64,000 nucleotides of DNA from Onchocerca lupi. Taxonomy: Eukaryota > Nematoda > Chromadorea > Rhabditida > Onchocercidae. The stretch lies in the NCBI GenBank assembly GCA_028564675.1, contig JAOVVO010000222.1:47304-111303 (forward strand). Reading direction: 5' to 3'. Numbering within the stretch: the first letter of the stretch is position 1; each line of letters opens with the position of its first letter. This document shows, in pieces, positions 13,901 through 25,487 of this stretch. A program made the translations under genes and the position numbers. The notes below the pieces were generated by a model, which was given only the letters and a program-made list of their open reading frames with translations, was not told where the DNA came from and made no database searches.

Positions 13901-16900
13901 TACTAAAGGAAATTGAAACTGAAGAAGAAGGATTACGTAAAAGAAAAATTCTGCAACAAAATGAAAAAGAAAAGTTGAAAATTTCTCATTTTTAAAAAAT
14001 TAAGTGGAAAATTATTCCTATATTGAAAAGTAATTTAAAATCTGAAATCAACAGACAGATTATTTAAATTATTTAACTGGAAATGTTTGCGAATCTCATT
14101 TATCTATTAAGGGGAATATTTGATACAGAAAATGAAAATATACAAATAATTCAAATATTAGTAATATTTAAAAAAAATTATCAGATTGGACAAGTACTTT
14201 GATTTCCGATTGATAATAGCTTCCCTATGAATACAAACATAATGCATTTCTTGACAAACCATAATATATTGCTAAAATAATATAAACCAACTGGTTTAAT
14301 TTTTTTTTTCTTTCGTTTAAAAAAATTTTTATTGCGATGACGAAAATGATTACGAAATAGTTTTGCTAATGATATATGTAGAATTTCGAATTTTAAAGCT
14401 AATTTCCTTAATAAAAATGTTTTATATTTCTTTAAAAAGCAAGATTATTTCTAACAAATTTATTTTTATTATAGTGCAGAATGTCGAATAAAGGAATTAA
14501 TGGATGGTTTGGAAGAAAAACAGCGGAATTATTTACATCTCAGTGATAAAATTGAAGAGAATTGGACAAAATTAAAACAATTGCGACATTTACAAAAATA
14601 TTCGACTACCACATTAACGGTTACAAAAATTTCCTTCGATCAACAACATGCTGAAAGAAGGTTTGATTAATAATTTAAACACATAATAATACTTTGAGAT
14701 AGATATACCGATTAATTTTTTTTTTTTTTTTATTACAGCAAATTAATGGTATATTGATTACTTAATGGTATATATTGAAATTGATGGTATAGTGATTTTA
14801 TTATTATTAATTATTATTACTAGCTATACCGGGCCAAGCTCCGCATAGGCGGTTCAGCTAGTCTATATAAATACAAGTGTAAATGTTCGTTTGTTATAAA
14901 ATCTTAGTTCTCCAAAATTCATTAAACACCTGCCTTATCTATGTTAGTTCGAAACCTAAGATTTCCGAATGTTCTTACCCATCGCTTTGAAATTTTAACA
15001 AAACGTTGTATTCGAATACACGCGAATCTTTATATAATTTTTACACACACGCGTTGCTGTAGCTCAGTCTGGTTAAACAGAGAGAAAAAAAAAAAAGAGA
15101 AAACGCACGTTTCTAATGTTAAGGAGGATTAATTTTACAATGCTTGTGAGTACACAATATTTTTCGTCGTTCCATTGTCTGTATGGATATAAAGATTGTC
15201 TGGTTTGCCAACTCTAGAATGCGCAACATACAATTGTTCGTATGAGAGGCAATCTATCTCTAGATCTAAACTGCAGAATTTTAAAGATTGATCCTGAGCT
15301 TTATTGATAGTAATTGCAAACGCCAATCGAATTGGGAATTGCAATCTCTTAAATTGAAATGGCATATCGGCTGGAATCATGGGAATGAGAGCAATGAGGA
15401 CATCTTCACCTTTGAAAGATCCTTTCAAGACTGTTACTTCTACGACGTTGCTCATTTTTTTACTGCAAGCCGCATTCCGTTGCAAACGGTTGATATTTCG
15501 CAACATGATAATTGGCACGCCGATTTTCAATTGCAGTATGTGCATCGGCATCTCTTGCAGATCGAATGAATTTAACCGCTTCATCTGCTTCCACAACAAT
15601 GTCGACGGACTTGCATGTGACTGTCTCGCTTTGAATGTTGAACTGAATCATCACTCGGCCAATCATGATTTTTATAATTGGTTTGAATAGTGGGGAATAC
15701 TTTTCCAAATCAACTCTTCTTTTGACGTTATTAAATTGCAGAAGTTATGAGACAATGAAATTCGTCCTAAGGTCAGATCAACCGGTATCTTTCCGTTGCC
15801 AATTGCCAGCAATCGATGTGAGAATATCCCAGCTAATCGATCGTTTTGCAGCTGGACGCGCATATTTGTGGTTAATTTTAACGCCTTTTCGTGTCGCCAC
15901 AGAATGGGGTATTTCAGGCAAGCAATTATTTCGTCCTTCGGTGTCGATCGAGGAATTACAGGTAATGCTTACCTGAAATCTCCTGCAATCAATATTAATG
16001 CGTTCCCAAATGATCTGAAATTTTCACGCAAATCTTACAATGATCGGTCAAGAGTCTCGAGCGATTTTTCATGCGCCATTGTATTTTCATCCCAAATAAT
16101 AAGCTTACATTTTGCAGTACCTTTTTCATGCCCGATATTTTGAAAATGTTCCATATGGGAGTTTCAATGAATTGCATGCACAATGGCAATTTCAAAGCGC
16201 AGTTCTTCCACCTGGCAGCAACGTTGCAGTCCGAACGATGCAAGAGATAAGGCCAGGTCATTTTAGAATCGAATTGTTGCCTGAATTAATCTAATTAGAA
16301 ATGTTTTACCCAGTTCCTCCTCGCGCATTTAAAAAGATTTCTCCTATTCCCTTATTTGACAATTTGCATTATGTGATCGTAAATACTTTTTTACTTAGGA
16401 ATATTTGATTGCCCATACGACAAAGATCATCCTATTGTAATTTTGTTCATGACGCGATTCTACATCGAACGAATCAGTAGCATATCGATTCGGTGATGGC
16501 ATTCTCAACTGCTTGAGAACTTTGCGATTTGTAAGCATAAGTCGTCAATCATTATCAACTCTTCGTTGTAGATTTCTGCTATGAAATCCATGTTCATATT
16601 TGAATTTCCGCTGTAAATGATGAAGAATATCTTCAGCCATATGCAATTTATATTTCTAACATAACTCTTTTAGAAATGAAGGAAAATAGGCGGTCAATAT
16701 GATTGCAAACAATGTACGAATTTGATTTGGATATGACGTGATTTGAATTTGATCACACATATTTCATTATTGCATACACTTCATTGTCGGTCGTTCTCCA
16801 ATCAATTCAAAGCTTGAATGCACTGCGAAAAGTGACATGTGTAACGCCGTTGACAATTTTCAATTGCTGAATGGAGGTTTGAATGGGCACATTTACCAAC

Positions 16901-19900
16901 AACACGTGAAGCATTCATCTGATTGGGATGCACGGTGTATAGTCTGCCTATCGTGGTTTTTTTGAATATACCAGATTATCCGTCGATTCGCTCTTCTCGT
17001 TTGCATCGTTGAAATGATTTTCTAGTCGCATTCCATGTGTAATACGGAGACACGAATACAGCGGTGTTTTCGCAAGCGCGTCATTTTGACATAATCTGAA
17101 GGAAATAGTTAACGTTGTAGTCGGTGGATTCAGGTATTTGTTGCACATTTACAGCTGTGAAATAAACTCGTTGTCTATTTTCTAAATGCACTCTCAAGTG
17201 AAAAACAGATAGATTTCGTTCATCGCCATATATCTTCATTGCTCTTTATGTATCTTCCAGCCTAATATTGTGCGATTTCGTCCTATAATATATTCTTTCG
17301 CGGGAAATATGTTATATGGGAACTATTTAAATGCAACGTTGTATCAAAATTTCAAAGCAGTCGGTGAAGAAATTTCGGAGATTTAAGATCGATAACAAGG
17401 AACATTTACATTTTTTTGTATAGATTATTATTGCTATTATTATTTTTATCGTTATTGTTATTATTATCACTGATTAAATTTAAATTAATATTTTTAATTT
17501 TATTAATTTTTTCAGAAAACATGCCAATAATTCGGCAATAATAAATGCTACGGAAAAATTGGAATTATTTGATGAACTTCGACATATTCCAGTTTATGTA
17601 CTGAATTATGGTAATACTAAAGATGAAATCGCTAAATCGTATAATCCGATACCTGAAGATGAGATCAATCGGATCAATTATTTGCAAAAATGTCGTTTAC
17701 GATTACAAATCGAATTTAATAATATTGTTGTATGCAGAACGTTGTACCGGCCACTTGATTGCAACTTTCAGGCTTATTTTGGACAAATTTATAATTTGCA
17801 GGTAAACATTATTGCAAACAAATTTCTATTTTATAAATATAAATATAACAATAAAGATTCAAAACTTTCAAATTAATTTTCTGAATCTTTGCAGTTTTCA
17901 ACTTTGATTTCCGGATTTTTTTACTCATGTTCAAGATTTCACTTTGACTTATTATTACAATTACTATCAAATTATTTCTAAAAAATACTTTTAGATTCAT
18001 AGAAGTCTCATTAAAAAAATTACATTAATTCAAGAATATTGAAATGTGTTTGAAATTTTCAGTGATTCAAGTTTTCATGATTTTCTATCTTATTTTTGAA
18101 TAAGTTTCGAAAAAAGAAAAATGAAACTTGGAGTATCACTCATTTTATTTATCTATTATCTATTGTTGCTTTCCATTTTAGGTAAAAGAAATCCCTGAAT
18201 CCGTAACAATAACAATTTTTGAAAAAGTACCAAAGACAGAAGCTCGTAAAATTGCAATTGTTGGTTTACCATTACCGGATGAAGATAGCGTTACGAATGG
18301 ACAAAATATTGTGATACCAATAGAATTTGCTAGTGATTTAATTATAAATGGGTGATAATTTTGAAATTAATTTATAATTATAAATGCAAATGATTTTGAT
18401 AGTGAAAATATTATATTATTTGGCATATAATATTTTAATATTATCAATGAATTTGTTGATAATACTTTACTTTTTTCAGATTCTTACTATTCTTTTAAAT
18501 TTTCGTTACTAAAATAAATTGAATCAATCTTTGGTTACAGGATGTATTCCAGTCTTGGCTCCGGTGACAAGAGGCCATGTATATCCGGGGAGTTATACTG
18601 TAATGCATGGACTAAACAGGGTTCATTTACATCAAACAAACGTCAACGACGTCAAATATTTGCATCTCAGCAACTGGAATCATCCATAGATACATCTGAT
18701 AATTTTGATTTGATACCACAAGGAGTTCGCTTGTGCTCTGATGAAGAGTTTGAAAATGATATCAGGTGGTGTATAAATAGATATATTTATAAATTTGATA
18801 TTAAATGGTGGTTCCATTTGTTTGAAATTCTAATCAAATATGAAAATGAATAACATGGAAATATATCTATTGAATTTACCTGATAATGGACAAAAATATA
18901 ATAATTCAAATAAATATAAAAATATATGTTAAAAACTGCATAATATTTTATTTTAAAATAAATTTTTCATTACTAATTTTGATCTTTCAAAAGAAAAAAA
19001 AATTTTTCTCAAGAGATGATAAATATTTGTTCTTTTTCTATTCTACAGATTGCAAGCGTTACAAATCCGTAATGAACAAAGAACAGGCGTTAAAAACCCA
19101 ATTCCATTGTTGAGTTCAGAAATTGAACATCAAATAATAGTACCAAATCGTGAAATGAATCAATATTATTACAAAACAAAAATTGATCGATATCGAATTA
19201 TTGGGAATCAATATGCCATCAGGATACGGTAATGAAATAATGGACATGATATTGTCAAATAATATAATTGATTGAAATTGTTAAACAACATAATTGATAT
19301 AATAAATGTTAATAATACAATTAGTAATTAATAACAAAGTTAATATATTCTCATAAGGACAATAACAACTCAGAGTTCATTTTTTTTTCTTTAAATTCTT
19401 ACAGAAATCGTTTTTATGAACAAGTAATACGTGAAAAAAATACGGAAACGGTACAAAATTTGGTACATGAAGTACCACTTCCAGTATTTTTCCGATCATT
19501 TGGTACTTTCTCATTTGGTTCGATGGAAATGTCACGAAAGCTGAAACCTGTAAGAAAACCAACGACTAAAAGACAGGTATCGTAATAATTCATATTCATG
19601 TACATGTGTGTTCATATATCTAAAATAAACTGCAATGCAGGTAACAAGTGATATGGAATATTACCTTGTTGTCAATATTCATTCCGCATTAAATCTTCCG
19701 GAACCTGAACATGGAGAGTTGCTATCGTTTGTTGAGATTTCATTCCAGGTTAATTTTTCAATGAAAGAGAATCTTACCTAATAACTCAGAATCATTAATT
19801 AGTTTTAAACATCTAGCAAGCAAAATCGAAATATACAATAATATGAATCTAATCAATTCATTTGTGGAATGAAAAAATAGGTTAAATGAAATTTTGTCCT

Positions 19901-22900
19901 TCAAAGAAAGATAATTTATCTTATATTTGATAATTCAGAATCATTAATTAATAAGCTTAGAACTCAACTGAATCATTAATTAATAAACTGTAATGGAAGT
20001 ATCAAGTGATATAGAATATCACCTTGTCAAAAAAAAAAAAAAAAAAAACAACATGAAGTATTTTTAAAGTAATTCACATAGAACATGTAATTATTATTAC
20101 TGACAATAAACATGCTATTATTAAATAACCAATAATTTCGCAGTAATGGAATATTTTTTTTCAGGATTCAATAGCCGAAACATCAGTATGTCGTGGACAA
20201 AATCCATATTGGCAACAAACTCTTGAGCTAAAATTAGATCAGCTTCGAACAGCTAATAATAATTTTGGTGTTATTACGGATTCCATAAAAATTGCAGTTT
20301 ATGATCGGGTTAGATTCTTCAATGAAATCGTAAAGTAATTACGTTCAGAAATGCATGATATATAAATCTTCCCAATAGAACTACCTCAAATGAAAGAGGT
20401 CAGGAGAGGTCAAGAGAATAGCTAATATTTATTTCAGCTTATCACCAAACTTGACGCCGATGATCGTGAACCTAATTCAGTACATGAGCAATTGGAACGA
20501 CGATGGTTAGGTTCTATTTATATACCTCTGACAACTGTTTACTTCAGTGGCAAAATAGATGGATATTTACGTCTTCAAACACCACTTTTTCTCAATTCCT
20601 ACAGGTCAGCGAATGATTTTTGGAAAATTTCGAATCAAAGCTTTAAAAAAAAGGCTCAGATAAAAAAAAAAAATTCGGATTAAAACTTAAAATCTGTTAT
20701 GAAATAATCAGGCAATAATAAATTATTTTCACAACATTATAGATTCTGTACCATCAACCAAAACTTTACAGGACTAGCAATCAGCCAGCATACCTCAAAT
20801 TGTTGATAGCTTTTAAACCGGATATATGTCCGCCACAAATTACTGATATCAGATATTCAAATATTGATGAACCGATCGCTGTAAAAGTTTTCCAAAATTT
20901 ATACAAATTTTTAATTGATATTGAATGCATGAAGAAATCGAATTTCTGATGAACTTATCTAATAGAGAATGTTAATGCAATATTTGAACATTTAAAAAAA
21001 AGCGAAAATTTTAAATTTATGAAATAATTTCAGATACAGAAGAGATCTTTAGAGTGGGAACAAAATGCTAGAAGTCATTTTTCACATCGTCGTTATATTA
21101 GCATTGTGCAGAGTGCTACTGGAAAACGAATATTGGTATGCAGGTAATTAATTGTTTTGCTTTTGCTAATTTATTTCAATTGCATTTTGAAATTAATTTC
21201 AAATATTCCCTAATAACGAATTTTTTTAGAGTTAAAAAAGTGTTTTTAAGTCATTTTTTACATTAAAAATGCGCGCTTACTGCAAAACAGATGCGTTAAA
21301 TGGATTTAAAAATCGAAGAATTCGTAACTTTCTATTATTAATAATCGTTCATTTGTTATTAAAGAAAATTATATATTATTGAAAACATATTATTGCAATA
21401 ATCATCGAATGCTTCAAAATTCTTTGTAATGTTATAAAAATCTTTTGATGTCACCAATAAAATAAGTCTTATACATTTGCACATTCATATTTTTAAAGTA
21501 TTGTTCAAATTTAATTAAAAGGTAAGCTTATTTTCAGATTTATCCGACCAATTAAACCACCATCTAATCTATCAGATAGCACTTATTCATCATCGCAAGC
21601 TCTAGCTCGTATTGCATGCAAAATGGTTTCCAACATACCGTTTGTTTCGGATCCGGTTATCTCTCCAGGATTCTCCGATGTTTGGATTACTGCTGATCAG
21701 GTGAATTTCGTTTGAAGAATTGAAATTTTAAAAATAATTGAATTGTAATGCGAATTTCAAGTCTAAATAATATGTAATTTAATTTAAGTTTCTATCAATT
21801 GGTTGTGGAATTATGGACGAACATGCCATACTGTTATGTTGTTGGTTGCTATATCTTGGTATAAAATCATATGTCCTGTTTGGGGAATCACTACCAGAAG
21901 GTTAGCCATTCAAAATTGAATTTAAACCAATTTATTAAATTCAAAATCACTTTACCGAATTATTCCCTCGACAAAAAATTTTGTAGGAAAAAAAATAGTA
22001 TTTCCAGTTTTTTATATCTACAGTCTTGAAGATATAGCAATAAAAGTGATGTTAAAATTTTGGAATAGAAGTGAAATTAAAATTTCTAAAATTTCAAATA
22101 ATTTCGAAAATGACGGATTATAGGCTCCCGATCAGCCCATGTAATGTCGTTGGTTCCGGAAGCTGATCTAATCTTAAATCCATCTGATGGTAACTGCTAT
22201 GAACGAAATGATCCACTCTGTCCTATTAAATCTATTGGTACTATTGCTTCTGCCGGGAATTTGTACGCAAATATCCAAAAACACGAACATCCAAGTCAAA
22301 TGAATTTTAATTTTAATGTATGTTTTATAAAATAATAATCTGAAAATTATTTTAGTCATACATTTTAAAATTTAATTTCATGCAGTTTGAGGCATTTGAC
22401 ATTTGACTTCTTTCAGATATTTGAATCAATAATTCATATGTTTCGGCGTTACTAAAATAAAATTTGAATTTTCTGGTTTTTCTAAAAAAAAAAAAAAAAA
22501 ACAGTCTTCAATAACGATCATTCATAAGTGTTATGGAAAAAAAAATGCATCAAACTAGCCACATAATTTGAACTAATTGCAGAAACGCAACCACTGGTCA
22601 CTCTTATTTAGTAGCGACCGAACTGAAATGGAATCGGTACAACCGGAACAGATTGCATATTTTGATACAGAAGATGATTTACTGCTACAGCTTCGATCTA
22701 ATCTGGAGCGCGAAATTCGCTTGAAATTCGATCAGAATCGTCTTTATGGAATTCCGCATTGGAACTTATTAGCTTCCAGGTAAACAAAATTAGGCTTCCT
22801 GGCTTCCAGGTAGATGAAATTAGGCTTCATGGCTTCCAGATAAACGAAATTAGGCTTCATGGCTTCCAGGTGAACGAAATTAGGCTTCATATTTTTCTTT

Positions 22901-23612
22901 CTCCTACAGAAAGCGATATTTATTCATTTAAACTATACTTAATATCCTTTGAAGTATTGCATATTATCCATAAGAAAATAAATATTTTCTTTTATATATT
23001 CTTTTTTTTTTTTTTTTTTTTTAATATCTCAATCTACAATTATAGTACAAGATCAATTTAATTTAGTAAAGAGAATATAATCTCTGATTTATTTAAAAAA
23101 AACCAAAAAAATTAATAATTTATATGCTTCAAGTGTTACTTTGAAATTTAAATTTTCTGGACCATTTATTACATATTATTTAAATGGAAAATTATTTCTT
23201 AAGAATTAAAGTAAAAAATAAAAAATGTTTACTGTAAAGATGTGGATGTGAAGGTCAGAAAAAATTTAGGGAATTTTTCTGAATTATTAAATTTAATTCA
23301 TTGACCTGCAATGTTTCTCAAATTTTCAGAACACTACGTGAGATGTTATCTAAGCTCGAAAATACCGCTGATAAGGATCAGATAAAGGATGATCTGATGC
23401 AACTCTGCAATTCATATCACGTAAACGTCGTTGCTTTCCGTCATCGATACAGCACACCGGATGAAATTATCGAAAGAGTACTGTCGCTGAAGATGCATGA
23501 GAATACTGATCAAAGGATCCAATTTGCAATTGCTATCCATTTGCAACCATTTGTCAATAATATTTTTTCATGTTCGGTTGCAGTTGCTGCACTGAGACCA
23601 TTGATAAAGTGA
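10946..23612 (+). CDS. mks-6: MKS-6 / CC2D2A orthologue, ciliary transition-zone C2-domain protein
   Basis: Scaffold of the MKS module at the ciliary transition zone. Exons: 10946-11146, 11362-11405, 11681-11939, 12223-12349, 12534-12657, 12914-13034, 13524-13688, 13837-13973, 14475-14660, 17516-17801, 18182-18351, 18541-18765, 19049-19228, 19405-19576, 19641-19748, 20165-20308, 20438-20604, 20772-20880, 21034-21143, 21538-21700, 21789-21900, 22124-22317, 22583-22779, 23330-23612. All phases agree: 1327 residues. Residues 1-430 are charged and coiled-coil-like; an N-terminal C2-type region ([20 protein letters not shown]) lies near 500-570; a C2 domain near 804-975 includes [15 protein letters not shown] and YFSGKIDG; the C-terminal transglutaminase-like region carries [36 protein letters not shown] and YGIPHWN, the diagnostic CC2D2A block. 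Intron 9 holds a Helitron; the donor after exon 23 sits in a minisatellite. The start is the first ATG of exon 1. Confidence 0.93.
14820..17424 (-). mobile_element. Helitron, decayed autonomous-type element in an mks-6 intron
   Basis: Rolling-circle transposon with definable ends. Read on the minus strand it starts TCTATAC at 17424 and ends in CTAG at 14820. The host bases are A before and T after, the classical Helitron A/T insertion site. A short hairpin with a CCGC stem and CTAT loop lies about 20 bases inside the 3' end. Both ends carry TGTAAATGTTC in inverted orientation, giving subterminal inverted repeats. The interior encodes broken Rep/helicase on the minus strand. The region is less AT-rich than the surrounding intron. 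Confidence 0.85.
15135..17148 (-). pseudogene. Helitron Rep/helicase pseudogene (Pif1-like), multiply frameshifted
   Basis: Reading the minus strand, several frames together recover the end of the Rep region and the C-terminal Pif1-like helicase of Helitrons. Seen are PPTTTLT and FRLCQND (near 17080-17130), GRLYTVHP (near 16935), a degenerate helicase segment (15995-16261), [14 protein letters not shown] and [14 protein letters not shown] (15672-15863), and the final helicase block with [20 protein letters not shown] and [10 protein letters not shown] (15135-15599). The pieces lie in the expected order but in different frames with stops, and the N-terminal Rep HUH core is missing. No functional transposase remains. 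Confidence 0.85.
22771..22889 (+). repeat. 30-bp minisatellite, four copies, spanning an mks-6 splice donor
   Basis: Four tandem units of about 30 bp, each beginning GCTTCCAG followed by GTAAAC, GTAGAT, ATAAAC or GTGAAC and then AAATTAGGCTTC. The first unit contains the real end of mks-6 exon 23 (AG at 22778-22779). The later units lie in the intron and copy that exon-intron junction. The frame used by mks-6 hits TAA right after the first donor, so only the first donor preserves the known protein. Confidence 0.9.
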
Positions 23613-25487
23613 TAAAAAGGACTTAGATCAAAGAGGAAGATATCTGTTAATAACATCTAAATACTCGTTATCAACACCTGAATACCCGTAACTAACAATT
23701 GAATATCTGAACTGCTACGTCGACATTTTTGTATATTGTCAGTTCATCGACTATTATTTCTTTTCATGCCACAAGTGATCTTTGCTCTTTCTTCTCTTTT
23801 GTTCATCATTGATCTTTGCTCTCCTTGACCGAGTCATGTGTATCACTCACTACATACAGAGGTATGACTTCCGCTACGCCGATATTACGTGACATTATTC
23901 ATCATACGTAAAAGTCAATAACAGTCTGCTGAGAAAGATTATTGTTGAAATATATGCAAATTTATTGATATAATTTCTACGCATAAATAAAATGATTTAG
24001 TTTATTCTTTTACGACATATGATGTTTACTATTTTACGATTTTATGATATACGATATATCATTATTTTTACTTGATTTTTGAATTAATTACTGATCCTTC
24101 CTCATCCTTCTTTTTCTTTTTCCTTTTTTCTTAAATTCTCATCTTTGATAAAATAAACAAGAGAAATAATAATTGTGTTCTACGTAGTATAAAAGTCATG
24201 TCAATTTATTTTAACTTTTAATATCATTATTATTATTAAAAGTTCGAGAGTACCAAGCTATCACATCTGAATAATAATTTGCCGAATAATATTATCGCAT
24301 ATTTCATTTTGATTAAACTAAAAAAAAAAAAGAAGAGAAGAAAAAATCAAACAGGTAACGAACTGAGAGTGGATCTAAAATACATTCGAATTTTTCAAAC
24401 TATAATTTATCAGCAAAAATGAGTGATGATAATTTGAGCGATTAGATCACGTAATAATCATGTGGATTATGTGAAGCCACCGGTTTTAATTTCATGAATT
24501 TTGTAAGAGCATTGGAGAATTGGAGGGAAAATGCGATTTCATTAAAGAATACTAGAAATTGGAAATTAACAAATAATTTGTTAATAATGTAAAAATTGCA
24601 GAAAAAATGACCAGATACTGTAAAGGTATTGCGTAATACCGTAATGGTGCAAGAAGAAGACGATAAATTCTCGCTCATCAAGTTAATATTTTGTCTTTTT
24701 CCCCAATATTTTGTCTTTTTCCCCTTCTCTTTCAATTCTCTAGGCACATTATTCATCATTTTCCTTTCTTTTTCTCATGAAAAAATTTCGATAAAATTTC
24801 TTCCCAGAGATGATGAGAATATTTTCTCATAATGATTCAGCACTACCATGATTGATGTATTTACTACTTTTCTCTGTCCAGTATATCTTATTTATAGTTC
24901 TAAATTATTTGGCCAAGTAAGATTATTTTTGATTCTAAATTACCAGGCCAAATAAAACTAGTCCACGCCAAGTGTGAAGATAATTGAAACAAAGGAAGAG
25001 AAATTTTCATTGCGCCCATGATACGATTATGCGACACGCGGAATTTCGAATGGGAATTATCGTATGCCATTTATATTGGCAATTTGATCGTAAACTAGCG
25101 ACGATAAGATTTAATAGCGTGTGATTATTATAACCTTCAGCCACTGATTAGACAGTGATTGTAATATTCTTGGAGATCGTAATCACTCATTGATTTTATC
25201 ATTCTCTCATTCTTACATTCTCTTCGCATGCATCAATCTCTTATTCTCCTAAAATTAACGTTATTTCTTTTTTTTATTATCTATGTTTGGTCACTTTTTT
25301 CAAAATTGAAATTCATTTGATTACTTCAAAAAAGCTAATATATTTAGTACTATATTTTTTGCATTTCATTGCTGATCAAATATATCATTCTGGTTGAAAA
25401 TATGTAGCAACTTTCGTTCAAATGTCTTTTTGCTTATAAATTCAATCAGTATTTCAGGATTGTTGAATTTCTGAATTATTCCGATTG
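23613..25487. other. intergenic between mks-6 and the first OXA1-like gene
   Basis: No coding feature recognised. An AATAAA at about 23986 is a candidate mks-6 polyadenylation signal. A direct duplication of about 20 bp containing ATTTTGTCTTTTTCCCC lies near 24690-24725. A TATTTCAG at about 25450-25457, some 30 bases before the next start codon, is a candidate trans-splice acceptor. Confidence 0.5.

Noticed and set aside
15288..16294. Plus-strand open frames of about 90-115 codons
   Set aside because: They are antisense to the Helitron helicase remnants, which explain the sequence on the minus strand.
22759..23061. Repeated protein with [10 protein letters not shown] units
   Set aside because: It is an out-of-frame reading of the 30-bp intronic minisatellite.
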